Below, one piece after another: positions 49,043 through 57,491 of a stretch of DNA of 64,000 nt. The number at the start of each line of letters is the position of its first letter. Position 1 is the stretch's first letter. The stretch comes from Rhodanobacter sp. ANJX3 (GTDB lineage Bacteria; Pseudomonadota; Gammaproteobacteria; Xanthomonadales; Rhodanobacteraceae), in assembly GCF_014200755.1 (NCBI RefSeq), contig NZ_JACHCM010000005.1, positions 1-64,000 of the forward strand. The letters run 5' to 3'. The notes beneath the pieces were generated by a model that searched no databases, was not told the origin of the DNA, and worked only from the letters and a program-made list of their open reading frames with translations. The position numbers and the translations under genes were made by a program.

Positions 49043-49160
49043 GGCATGTCTCTGATTGGAACAACGTGGGTATGTGAATCGTGCAAGCGGCGCAGGCTGC
49101 AGTATCGCCGCTTCGGCTTGTGCAAGCACGCGGCCATGCTAGCGGCTACGCGAGCCCACT

Positions 49161-50237
49161 TTACGCGGATGCGGCAAGCCGGCGCGTGGCCTCGACGAAC
49201 GCGTTCATTTTGTCATGCGCCGCGCCGCTGGCAATGGTCGCACGCGCCAGCTCGATGCCGTCGTCGATCGAGTCGACCACGCTGGCGGCGTACAGCGCCG
49301 CGCCGCTGTTCAGGCAGACGATGTCATGCGGCACGCCGCGACGGCCCTGCAAGGCCTCGAGCAGCATCGCTTTCGATTCCTCCACATTTTCCACCCGCAG
49401 ATTGCGGCTGGAGGCCATAGCGAAGCCGAAGTCTTCGGGCTCGATTTCGTACTCGCGCACCACGCCGTCGCGCAATTCACCCACCAGGGTGGTCGCGCCC
49501 AGCGAAATTTCGTCCATGCCATCGCGGCCCCAGACCACCAGGGCGTTAAGCGCACCCAGCGCCTGCAGCACGCGCACCTGAATACCGACGAGATCGGGAT
49601 GGAACACGCCCATCAGGATGTTGGGCGCATCCGCCGGATTGGTCAGCGGGCCGAGAATATTGAACAGCGTGCGCACGCCCATCTCGCGCCGCACCGGCGC
49701 AACGACTTTCATCGCTGGATGATGATTCGGCGCGAACATGAAGCCGATCGCGGTTTCTTCCATGCACTGCGCGACCTGTTCCGGCATAAGGTCGATCGAC
49801 GCGCCCAGCGACTCCAGCACGTCGGCACTGCCGGACCTTGACGACACGCTGCGCCCACCGTGCTTGGCCACGCGGGCGCCGGCCGCGGCGGCCACGAACA
49901 TCGATGCCGTGGAGATGTTGAAACTCGACGCGCCGTCGCCGCCGGTGCCCACGATATCCAGCAGGTGACGCGTCTCACCGCCGATCGGCACCTTGGCCGA
50001 CAGCTCGCGCATTACCCGCGCCGCGCCGGTGATCTCGCCGATGGTTTCCTTCTTGACGCGCAGGCCGGTCATGATCGCCGCCGTCATCAGCGGACTGACC
50101 TGGCCACCCATGATCTGGCGCATCAGCGAAATCATCTCGTCGTGGAAAATTTCGCGATGCTCGATCGTACGCTGCAGGGCCTCCTGCGGCGTGATCGTGA
50201 TTTCCCGATGCGGCACCTCGCGATGCGCCGCGCTCAT
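49161..50237 (-). CDS. trpD: Anthranilate phosphoribosyltransferase
   Basis: TrpD joins anthranilate to PRPP. The 358-residue protein has the PRPP-binding loop [14 protein letters not shown] (near 95), [18 protein letters not shown] and the later [11 protein letters not shown]. It begins with ATG at 50237, overlapping the trpG stop (ATGA). It is not fused with trpG, unlike in enteric bacteria. Confidence 0.97.
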   Translation of the reverse strand: MSAAHREVPHREITITPQEALQRTIEHREIFHDEMISLMRQIMGGQVSPLMTAAIMTGLRVKKETIGEITGAARVMRELSAKVPIGGETRHLLDIVGTGGDGASSFNISTASMFVAAAAGARVAKHGGRSVSSRSGSADVLESLGASIDLMPEQVAQCMEETAIGFMFAPNHHPAMKVVAPVRREMGVRTLFNILGPLTNPADAPNILMGVFHPDLVGIQVRVLQALGALNALVVWGRDGMDEISLGATTLVGELRDGVVREYEIEPEDFGFAMASSRNLRVENVEESKAMLLEALQGRRGVPHDIVCLNSGAALYAASVVDSIDDGIELARATIASGAAHDKMNAFVEATRRLAASA

Positions 50238-50830
50238 GCGGCGAGCTTCAGCGGCTGACCGAGAAAATTGCGCAGCAGGTCGTGGCCGTGCTGAGTCAGG
50301 ATGGACTCGGGATGAAACTGCACGCCTTCCACCGGCAGCGTCTTGTGACGCAGGCCCATGATCTCGTCGATCGAACCGTCCGGATGCTCGGTCCACGCGG
50401 TGACTTCGAGGCAATCGGGCAGCGAGTGCTGTTCCACCACAAGCGAGTGGTAGCGCGTCGCCTCGAACGGATCGGGCAAGCCGGCAAATACGCCCTGCCC
50501 GCGGTGGCGTACCGGCGACGTCTTGCCGTGCATGATCTGCTTGGCCCGAATCACCTTGCCGCCAAACGCCTGCCCGATCGCCTGATGACCGAGGCACACG
50601 CCGAAGACCGGGATCTCGCCCGACAGCTCGCGCAATACATCCAACGACACGCCCGCATCGTCCGGCGTACCCGGCCCCGGTGAAATCATGATGTGCGAAG
50701 GGGTCAGCGCGCGAATGCCGGCCACATCCAGCGCATCGTTGCGCACCACCTTCACCTGCTGCCCCAGCTCACCGAGATACTGCACGAGGTTGAAGGTAAA
50801 GCTGTCGTAGTTGTCGATCATCAGCAGCAT
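50234..50830 (-). CDS. trpG: Anthranilate synthase glutamine amidotransferase component
   Basis: The 198-residue class I amidotransferase supplies ammonia to TrpE. The catalytic triad is visible: Cys79 in FGVCLGHQ and His173/Glu175 in VQFHPES. It opens trpG-trpD-trpC. Its partner trpE is 3.7 kb away on the same strand, with a lipoprotein, a photolyase and a secreted protein gene between. In some bacteria TrpG also serves p-aminobenzoate synthase. Confidence 0.96.
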   Translation of the reverse strand: MLLMIDNYDSFTFNLVQYLGELGQQVKVVRNDALDVAGIRALTPSHIMISPGPGTPDDAGVSLDVLRELSGEIPVFGVCLGHQAIGQAFGGKVIRAKQIMHGKTSPVRHRGQGVFAGLPDPFEATRYHSLVVEQHSLPDCLEVTAWTEHPDGSIDEIMGLRHKTLPVEGVQFHPESILTQHGHDLLRNFLGQPLKLAA

Positions 50831-51150
50831 GGGATGGCGGATCCTGTCGGTAAAACAGCGCGGGCCACCAACGGCGCGTGCCGGCTGTGCGACAACGGCA
50901 AGTCTGCCTGGACTGCCGCCGCTCGCATCTGCAGGCCGTCATTGTGCGGGATGACGCATGCTGTCGTCATCCCGCCAGTTCGACGGGGTAATGCTGTGAC
51001 AAAAAGGTTATAGAGCGGCAATGGGCATTGCGTAGTGCAGCCGCCGGCTGCGTTCCGCTTCATAATTGCGGGAAGCTGACGTTTTTGCGCAGCCACCGAA
51101 GCGAACCGCTGGCGGACTATCGCCCGCCAGTGGCTGGTCCGACTACTGAA
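50831..51150. other. Intergenic region upstream of trpG with a long hairpin
   Basis: This 320-bp stretch has no supportable gene and no short frame with clustered tryptophan codons, so no classic trp leader peptide. It holds a perfect 11-bp stem, GCGGGATGACG (50946-50956) with CGTCATCCCGC (50965-50975), and a second imperfect stem at 51106-51133 near the lipoprotein gene. The first resembles REP-like intergenic palindromes; neither has a U-tract. Confidence 0.5.
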
Positions 51151-51837
51151 TCAACCCTCCGGGTGCATGGCCTTGCATGACGCACCGGTGCACTCGATCT
51201 GCAGCGCGGCCGTTGTCGGGCATGTTGACTCGAACAACGCACGCTGACCGTCTGCCATCAACACGCGGATCGCCCGGTCACACTGCCGCGTAGCGGCAAC
51301 GTTTTGCGCCGCATTGAACATGGAAGCGCTGATGCGCCCATCGAGACTGGCCAGATCCACCTGTGGTGAATTCTGCGGCTGGCTGTAGCTGATCGGCGAC
51401 GGCACCGAAGGACTGATGTAAGAATAGGCGTGCGAAGACGGAGCATTCGACATCACCGAGATCGTGTTCGGATAGTGATGCGCCGCGCCGTTGCCGAAAT
51501 CGACGATCAGGCCAATCACCCCGCCGAAAAGAAGATTGCCCCAGACCATGCCGCGCACGCTGGAGTAAGTCATCTGGCTTCCGACCGGAGCGCCGTCTTT
51601 CACGCATTGGACGTCGAGCGGACTGCTGTCGCGGTGCACGGTAACTGTACCTGGCGTCGTGACGCTTTGTGTTCCCCGGTTATTCGTCACCGAACAGTTG
51701 GCGCCCTGGACGCTTTGGCCGCCCGAACGAGCCTCCACGCTGAGGTGTTGATGTGTACCGCCCACGATGGATGCGCAACCGGAAAGGCCGCAAATCATCA
51801 GCAACGTCATGGCTTTCTTACTGGACAAATGATGCAT
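51151..51837 (-). CDS. Putative lipoprotein of unknown function
   Basis: A 228-residue protein with a lipoprotein signal peptide (lipobox LSGC, Cys21). After it, QHLSVEARSGGQSVQGANCSV and the VQCVKDGAPVG segment look like the beta-rich N-terminus of adhesin-like or DUF-type lipoproteins, then a glycine-rich membrane-like stretch (MVWGNLLFGGVIGLIVDFG) and a C-terminal cysteine-bearing domain. ATG at 51837 is supported by AAGGAG 8 bases upstream; an extension to 51990 is not credible. No family recognised with certainty. Confidence 0.7.
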   Translation of the reverse strand: MHHLSSKKAMTLLMICGLSGCASIVGGTHQHLSVEARSGGQSVQGANCSVTNNRGTQSVTTPGTVTVHRDSSPLDVQCVKDGAPVGSQMTYSSVRGMVWGNLLFGGVIGLIVDFGNGAAHHYPNTISVMSNAPSSHAYSYISPSVPSPISYSQPQNSPQVDLASLDGRISASMFNAAQNVAATRQCDRAIRVLMADGQRALFESTCPTTAALQIECTGASCKAMHPEG

Positions 51838-52354
51838 CGTTCCCGCTCCTTGAGTAGTGATATGCACACGGACGCACGGCGTTCGAAAGAACGCCTGCTT
51901 GAAAAAGTCACCGGAAGTGTGAAACGCCTGCACCAGAGCCCGGCGAAGAAGCCCAGGTTGTCGCGTAGAAGCGACTTGATGCCTCGGCACGATTACCCCC
52001 CAGTCATCGTGCCCGCTGATTCTTGCAGAAACGCGTGGGGAATTTCGACTATTTAATTCGATGGCCGCATCGAAAGATTTTGCGGCGTTAAATGGAGTGA
52101 AGTCTGCTCAGATGAATTCGCGGTCGTGCGTGTCGTGAATCAGCCTAATCTCCACAACCGTCGCGAAGGCGCGGAACTTTGCGGAAGCATGTAGCGAGCT
52201 CTGACGGAGGCTTTAGGATTTCTGCATCCCAAGCCTAGCCGCTTCGGATCCTACTGCTGTACCGAATATTTTTTCTGCGGCGGCTGATGTCGCACGCTCT
52301 CCGGTTGCCGCCCAAGAGCAACTACGATTGCCGTATAAACAGGGCAGCTAGCCG
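51838..52354. other. Noncoding region between the lipoprotein and photolyase genes
   Basis: This 517-bp divergent region shows no gene. It is less GC-rich towards the middle (about 52020-52150). One stem stands out: GGCACGAT (51986-51993) with ATCGTGCC (52006-52013). Promoters for both flanking genes must lie here, but none is clear by eye. Confidence 0.45.
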
Positions 52355-53890
52355 ATGCGTAACTTGATCGTGGTGCTTGGCGACCAGCTGGATCGCGAAT
52401 CAACCGTGCTGGAAGATTTTGACCCCGCGCTTGATGCGCTGTGGATGGCCGAATGCGTCGGTGAGGCGACGCACGTGTGGTCGCACCAGGCGCGCATCGC
52501 GATCTTTCTCGCCTCGATGCGGCACTTTCGTGACGACATGCGCGCGCGCGACTGGCCGCTGCACTATCGGGCGCTGGGCGAGCACACGCAAGCGCAACTC
52601 GATGGCGTGCTGCGCGAAGACTTGCGCAAGCTGAAACCCGAACGCGTAGTGCTGGTGCGCCCCGGCGAGTGGCGGGTGCGCGAAGCACTGCGCACCGTGG
52701 CCAAGGACGAAGGCGTCGAATACGCCGAGCATCCCGACCGCCATTTCTTCATCGAGCCGGAGGACTTCGCCGAATGGGTCGGCGCGCGCCGTGAAATTCG
52801 CATGGAGCATTTCTATCGCTGGATGCGTCGGCGCTTCGACGTGCTGATGGACGAGGACCAGCCGACCGGCGGCCAGTGGAATTACGACCACGACAACCGC
52901 AAGAGCTTCGGCAAGAAAGGTCCGGGCATGCTGCCCGCGCCCAAGCGTTTCCCGCCGGACGCGATCACCCGGGAAGTGCTCGATCTCGTGGCCGAGCGGT
53001 TCGGCGATCATCCCGGCAGTCTGGAGGCTTTCGACTGGCCGGTCACGCCGAAACAGGCTACGCAGGCACTGAAGGATTTCATCGATCATCGGCTGGCCGC
53101 CTTCGGCCAGTGGCAGGACGCGATGTGGAGCGACGAGCCGTGGCTGTATCACGCGCGGCTGTCCACGGCGATGAACCTCAAGCTGCTCGACCCGCGCGAG
53201 GTGGTGCAGGCCGCTGTCAACGCCCTCAAGAGCGGACGCGCCGAACTGGCCGCGGTGGAGGGTTTCGTGCGGCAGGTGTTGGGCTGGCGCGAGTTCATCC
53301 GCGGCATGTACTGGCGCGACATGCCGAAGCTGCTGCAGGGCAACGCGCTGAAGGCGCATGCGCCGCTGCCCACTTTTTACTGGACCGGCGACACCGACAT
53401 GAACTGCCTGCGCGAAGCGCTGGGGCAGACGCTGAAACACGGCTACGCGCACCACATCCAGCGGCTGATGGTCACCGGCAACTTTGCGCTGATGCTGGGC
53501 GTGGAGCCGGCACAGATCCACGCGTGGTATCTGGCCATTTATGTCGACGCGGTGGAATGGGTCGAGGCACCCAACGTGATGGGCATGAGCCAGTTTGCCG
53601 ACGGCGGCAAGATGGTATCCAAGCCGTACTGCTCGTCCGGTCGCTACATCCAGCGCATGAGCAACTACTGCGACGACTGCCGTTTCAAACCCGATAAAGC
53701 CGTCGGCGACGACGCCTGCCCCTTCACCACGCTGTACTGGGATTTTCTCGACCGTCATCAGACGCGCTTCGCCCATCACCCGCGCGCCGCGCTGCAGTGG
53801 AAGTCGCTGGAGCGCTTGAGCGAGGATGAGCGCAAGGCCATTCGCGATCAGGCGGGCGCGTTGCGCAAGCAGCTGGCGAAAGCGGATTGA
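52355..53890 (+). CDS. Iron-sulfur cryptochrome/(6-4) photolyase family protein (PhrB-like)
   Basis: A 511-residue protein of the FeS bacterial cryptochrome/photolyase family, which repairs (6-4) photoproducts using light or acts as a photoreceptor. The N-terminal Rossmann-like domain binds the lumazine antenna; the C-terminal part binds FAD. Cysteines for the 4Fe-4S cluster are in MNCLREAL and YCDDCRFKPDKAVGDDACPF, matching the four ligands of Agrobacterium PhrB. It is monocistronic, unlike photolyases beside phr operons. No stress-operon partner is nearby. Confidence 0.9.
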   Translation: MRNLIVVLGDQLDRESTVLEDFDPALDALWMAECVGEATHVWSHQARIAIFLASMRHFRDDMRARDWPLHYRALGEHTQAQLDGVLREDLRKLKPERVVLVRPGEWRVREALRTVAKDEGVEYAEHPDRHFFIEPEDFAEWVGARREIRMEHFYRWMRRRFDVLMDEDQPTGGQWNYDHDNRKSFGKKGPGMLPAPKRFPPDAITREVLDLVAERFGDHPGSLEAFDWPVTPKQATQALKDFIDHRLAAFGQWQDAMWSDEPWLYHARLSTAMNLKLLDPREVVQAAVNALKSGRAELAAVEGFVRQVLGWREFIRGMYWRDMPKLLQGNALKAHAPLPTFYWTGDTDMNCLREALGQTLKHGYAHHIQRLMVTGNFALMLGVEPAQIHAWYLAIYVDAVEWVEAPNVMGMSQFADGGKMVSKPYCSSGRYIQRMSNYCDDCRFKPDKAVGDDACPFTTLYWDFLDRHQTRFAHHPRAALQWKSLERLSEDERKAIRDQAGALRKQLAKAD

Positions 53891-53897
53891 TCGCGAG

Positions 53898-54587
53898 TCA
53901 GCGACCGGCCGGCGCCGGAAACGCCAGCACCTGCTCGGTGTAGGTCTCGATCACCGTACTGAACGGCCGATTGTCGGCCGCGTAGAGAACTGCACGATGC
54001 TGCAGCACTTGGTGCGGAATCGACAAGGTGCCCTGGCCGGCAGGCAGTGCGTTATCGGCCGACTCCCAGCCAGCGGGCAATGGCGACCACAGCAACTTCG
54101 CGTCGAGCGTCTGCCGACGAAAATGCAGCGGCAGTACCACGCGTCCGAAGGGCGTATCGGTGTGATCGAGCTGCTCGTTCATCGCGGCCGTGAGCCGCGA
54201 CGGCACGTACCAGTTGTCCGCTTCGGAAAGCACATGCGAGCCGCAGCGCAGCAGCACGCGGCGATAGCGCACCGGCTCGCTCGGCCCGATCGCCAGCTGC
54301 GTGCGTAGATCGTCAGGCAGCGGCTTGTCTTCACCGGTGACGCGCTGTGCGCTGATCTTGGCCGGCTCGGCCATGTGGTGATCGCCGCACCAGCGCTCCA
54401 TCGTCAGCGTGGCGCTGTCGTGACTCAGCAGATCGGCGTTGAAGGTCTGCAGCAGCGCCAAAGCTTCCAGTCGGCCTACCGGCGTATCCGGCCATGCCGT
54501 TGTCGTATCACGCGCCGAGGCGCCGCCGACCAGACAGCATAGTAAGAGTCCGACGATGATTGTCGATGCCCGCCGATTCTTCATCAT
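53898..54587 (-). CDS. Secreted protein with chorismate-lyase-like C-terminal domain
   Basis: A 229-residue protein with a signal peptide (MMKNRRAST, hydrophobic to GGASA near residue 27). The rest resembles the UbiC/UTRA fold: RYRRVLLRCGSHVLSEADNWYVP, then TDTPFGRVVLPLHFRRQ and the UTRA-like end HRAVLYAADNRPFSTVIETY. True chorismate lyases are cytoplasmic, so export is odd and an enzyme role is doubtful. ATG at 54587 overlaps the trpE stop, so it is translationally coupled to trpE. It nearly touches the photolyase gene (7 bp, convergent). Confidence 0.65.
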   Translation of the reverse strand: MMKNRRASTIIVGLLLCCLVGGASARDTTTAWPDTPVGRLEALALLQTFNADLLSHDSATLTMERWCGDHHMAEPAKISAQRVTGEDKPLPDDLRTQLAIGPSEPVRYRRVLLRCGSHVLSEADNWYVPSRLTAAMNEQLDHTDTPFGRVVLPLHFRRQTLDAKLLWSPLPAGWESADNALPAGQGTLSIPHQVLQHRAVLYAADNRPFSTVIETYTEQVLAFPAPAGR

Positions 54588-56062
54588 AAGCCTTTCGCCG
54601 CCTGTGCCACCGCACGAAACAGCGCGCGGCCTTTGTTCATGGTCTCTTCCCACTCGGCCGCAGGATCGGAGTCGTAGACAATGCCAGCGCCGGCCTGAAC
54701 GTGAAGACGACCGTTCTGGATCACCGCGGTGCGAATCGCGATGGCGGTGTCGGCATCGCCCCACCAGCCGATCCAGCCGATCGCACCGGCGTAGATATTG
54801 CGTTTGTACGGCTCCAGCTCCTGAATGATCTCCAGCGCTCGGATCTTCGGCGCGCCGCTGAGCGTACCGGCCGGAAACGTCGCCTTGAGGACGTCCATAT
54901 AGCTTAGCCCGGGGCGCGCTTTGCCCTGCACCTGCGACACGATATGCATCACATGCGAGTAGCGCTCGATCGCGAACGATTCGCTCACTTCCACGCTGCC
55001 GGTTTCGCTGATGCGGCCGATGTCGTTGCGCCCCAGATCGATCAGCATCACATGCTCGGCGCGCTCTTTCGGATCGGCCAGCAGCTCGGCTTCCAGAGCC
55101 GCATCCTCCGCCTCGCTCGCGCCGCGTTTGCGCGTGCCGGCGAGCGGACGCACGACGACCTTGCCGTCCTTCAAGCGCGCCAGAATTTCCGGCGACGAGC
55201 CGACGATCTGCGTATCGCCCAGATCGACGAAGTACATGTAAGGCGACGGATTGAGCGCGCGCAACGCGCGGTAGACGTCGATCGGCCGCGCGTTAAAACG
55301 CACGCTCAATCGCTGCGACGGCACCACCTGGAAAATATCGCCGGCGCGAATGTATTCCTTCGCACGCTCGACCATCGCCTCGAATTCCTCGCGGGTGAAC
55401 GACGAGGTGAAATCGCTTTCGTCCACCAGCTCGACCGATGGCGTCGGCGACGGATACGAGGCACCGCCCTGACGCAGGCGGTAGACCAGTGCATCCAGCC
55501 GCCGCTGCGCATTGGCATAGGCCTGCGGCTGCGTGGGATCGGCGTGCACGATCAGGTACAGGCGGCCCTTGAGGTTGTCGAACACCGCGACCTCTTCGGC
55601 CAGCATCAGCAACACATCGGCCGTGCCCAGCTCGTCGGGGCGGTCCCACTGCGCCAGCCGAGGCTCGATGTAGCCGATCGTCTCGAAACCGAAATACCCG
55701 ACCAGACCGCCGCTGAAAGCGGGCAGCTCGGGCAGCTGCGGCACGTCGTATTGCTGGCGCAGCACCTCGATTTCGGCCAACGGATCGGCGACGTGGCGGC
55801 GCTCGGTCACCTCGCCCGAATCCTCCACTTCGAGTTCGTGGCCGCGCAGCCGATACACGCGCCGGGCCGGCAGACCGATGATCGAATAGCGACCCCAGGT
55901 CGCCCCACCCTCGACCGATTCGAACAGAAACGTATAGCGGCCATCGGCCAGCTTCAGGTACACCGACAGCGGCGTATCGAGGTCGGAAAACACCTCGCGC
56001 ACCAGCGGGATGCGCGTATGGCCCTTGGCCACCAGCACGTCGAATTCGTCTCGGGAAATCAC
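54584..56062 (-). CDS. trpE: Anthranilate synthase component I
   Basis: The 492-residue subunit makes anthranilate from chorismate. The N-terminal inhibitor-binding element LESVEGGATWGRYS-like FESVEGG...GRYSIIG (near 47-60), the catalytic GDIFQVVPSQR and the C-terminal chorismate-binding core PLAGTRKRG, MLIDLGRNDIG and GTLSGAPKIRA are present. The start is GTG at 56062 (MISRDEF), chosen by family length; the frame is open to 56236. trpG, trpD and trpC lie 3.7 kb downstream. Confidence 0.96.
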   Translation of the reverse strand: MISRDEFDVLVAKGHTRIPLVREVFSDLDTPLSVYLKLADGRYTFLFESVEGGATWGRYSIIGLPARRVYRLRGHELEVEDSGEVTERRHVADPLAEIEVLRQQYDVPQLPELPAFSGGLVGYFGFETIGYIEPRLAQWDRPDELGTADVLLMLAEEVAVFDNLKGRLYLIVHADPTQPQAYANAQRRLDALVYRLRQGGASYPSPTPSVELVDESDFTSSFTREEFEAMVERAKEYIRAGDIFQVVPSQRLSVRFNARPIDVYRALRALNPSPYMYFVDLGDTQIVGSSPEILARLKDGKVVVRPLAGTRKRGASEAEDAALEAELLADPKERAEHVMLIDLGRNDIGRISETGSVEVSESFAIERYSHVMHIVSQVQGKARPGLSYMDVLKATFPAGTLSGAPKIRALEIIQELEPYKRNIYAGAIGWIGWWGDADTAIAIRTAVIQNGRLHVQAGAGIVYDSDPAAEWEETMNKGRALFRAVAQAAKGL

Positions 56063-56266
56063 AAGCGGCTCTGACTGAAGGGAAGCGGCTGCTGAAGATA
56101 GCAGGCTGCGGGCGGACAGGCACGGCGTTGGCCCATGCTCGACAGCTTTCCGGCGCCCATCTACTCTGCGACATGGACGGCAGGGGAGATACATCGTCGT
56201 TCGCTGCAGGCTTGCTCGCCAAGCCCCGCAGCACACAGCTCACTTCACGAAGACAGGGGACGCCGC

Positions 56267-57427
56267 GTGACCATTGACGATCAGGTATGGATAGGCCAGA
56301 ACGGCGAAAAATATGGGCCCTACAGCGAGGCTACGGTGCGCCAGTGGCTGGCCGAAGGAAAATTCGCTCCCGATGCGCTGGCATGGCGCGAGGGCATGCC
56401 GGACTGGGTGCCGCTGAGCCACTTTTTTTATGCGGCTCCCGGCATGACGCCACAGCCGGCACCACCGCCGGCCTTTCGAACGCAAGACGGTGGTTTCGGC
56501 GGCGATTCTTTTTCGGCCCAGCGTTACGGTGACACCGGCCGCACCCAGGCAAACCGTGCCGATATTCCCGAGCCACCTTCGCTGCACTGGGGCCTGGTGC
56601 TGCTGTACTCGATCCTCACCCTCGGTATTTTTTCGCTGATCTGGCCGTTTATTCAGGCCAGCTGGATTCGCAGGGTCGATCCGCAAAGCAAGAGCCGGCT
56701 GCTGCTGGTCATCGCGCTGGTCTGCTTTTTGATCGGTGAGCCGATCTACTGGATCGGGGTCGCGGCTCAAATGCATGGCAACAGCGGAGCGGCCGGCCTG
56801 GGCGGGATGATCTTGCTGGCGCGCTGGATTCTTTATCTGGTGGCTTATTTCTCGATGGCCGGATCCATCGAGAGGTTGGTTGGCCAGTACGGCATCCGTT
56901 CGGAGATCGGCCGCATCACCCTGTTCTTTTTTCCGATGTTCTACCTGCAGGCACAGCTGACGTGGCTGGCGCGCTGGCGGCAGACCGGCCAGACCTTTCC
57001 GGCCGCATCGAAGGGATCTATCTGGGCCACGGTCCTGATCGTGCCCTTCATTGCCATACTGGCCGCCATCGCCATTCCCGCTTATCAGAGTTACATCGTC
57101 CGCATGCAGGTGACCGAAGGTTTGTCGCTGGCCGATAGCGCCAAGACGGCATTCAGCGCGTACTACGACAGCCACCATGCCGTGCCGACGGACAACGCCG
57201 CCGCCGGCCTCGCGCCGGCGACATCGATCACCGGCAAATACGTCTCCAGCGTCGATGTCTCCGGCGGCAAGATCACGGTCACGTTCGACGGCGACGGCGC
57301 CAACGGGACGATCCGCGACAAGGCGCTGGTGCTGACGCCGGAAACCAGCAGCGGCCAGATCACCTGGACGTGCAGCGCGGAGAGCACGGTACCGGCGCGG
57401 GATCTGCCCGTGAGCTGCCGCCGCTGA
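56267..57427 (+). CDS. GYF_2-membrane-pilin fusion protein
   Basis: A 386-residue protein in three parts. Residues 5-52 are a GYF_2 (DUF4339) domain: WIGQNGEKYGPYSEATVRQWL and WREGMPDWVPL. Residues 105-240 hold about four membrane segments. Residues 251-386 look like a type IV pilin: helix AILAAIAIPAYQSYIVRMQVTEG, a TDNAAAGLAP loop, KYVSSVDVSGGKITVTFDG and a C-terminal disulfide pair (Cys369, Cys384). The prepilin GFTLIE site is missing (here KGSIWATVLI), so it should not be processed. GTG at 56267 has AGGGGA 8 bases upstream. Confidence 0.78.
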   Translation: MTIDDQVWIGQNGEKYGPYSEATVRQWLAEGKFAPDALAWREGMPDWVPLSHFFYAAPGMTPQPAPPPAFRTQDGGFGGDSFSAQRYGDTGRTQANRADIPEPPSLHWGLVLLYSILTLGIFSLIWPFIQASWIRRVDPQSKSRLLLVIALVCFLIGEPIYWIGVAAQMHGNSGAAGLGGMILLARWILYLVAYFSMAGSIERLVGQYGIRSEIGRITLFFFPMFYLQAQLTWLARWRQTGQTFPAASKGSIWATVLIVPFIAILAAIAIPAYQSYIVRMQVTEGLSLADSAKTAFSAYYDSHHAVPTDNAAAGLAPATSITGKYVSSVDVSGGKITVTFDGDGANGTIRDKALVLTPETSSGQITWTCSAESTVPARDLPVSCRR

Positions 57428-57491
57428 ATTCAACCGCAGGGTGCGAGTTCTCGCGTTTGCATCCAGCCGGGCTTTTTCGACTTACATCGGC

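Noticed and set aside
50831..51100. Tryptophan leader peptide and attenuator before trpG
   Set aside because: No short frame with adjacent Trp codons and no terminator/antiterminator pair.
51106..51133. Terminator for the lipoprotein gene
   Set aside because: The CCGCTGGCGG/CCGCCAGTGG stem has no U-tract in the minus-strand direction.
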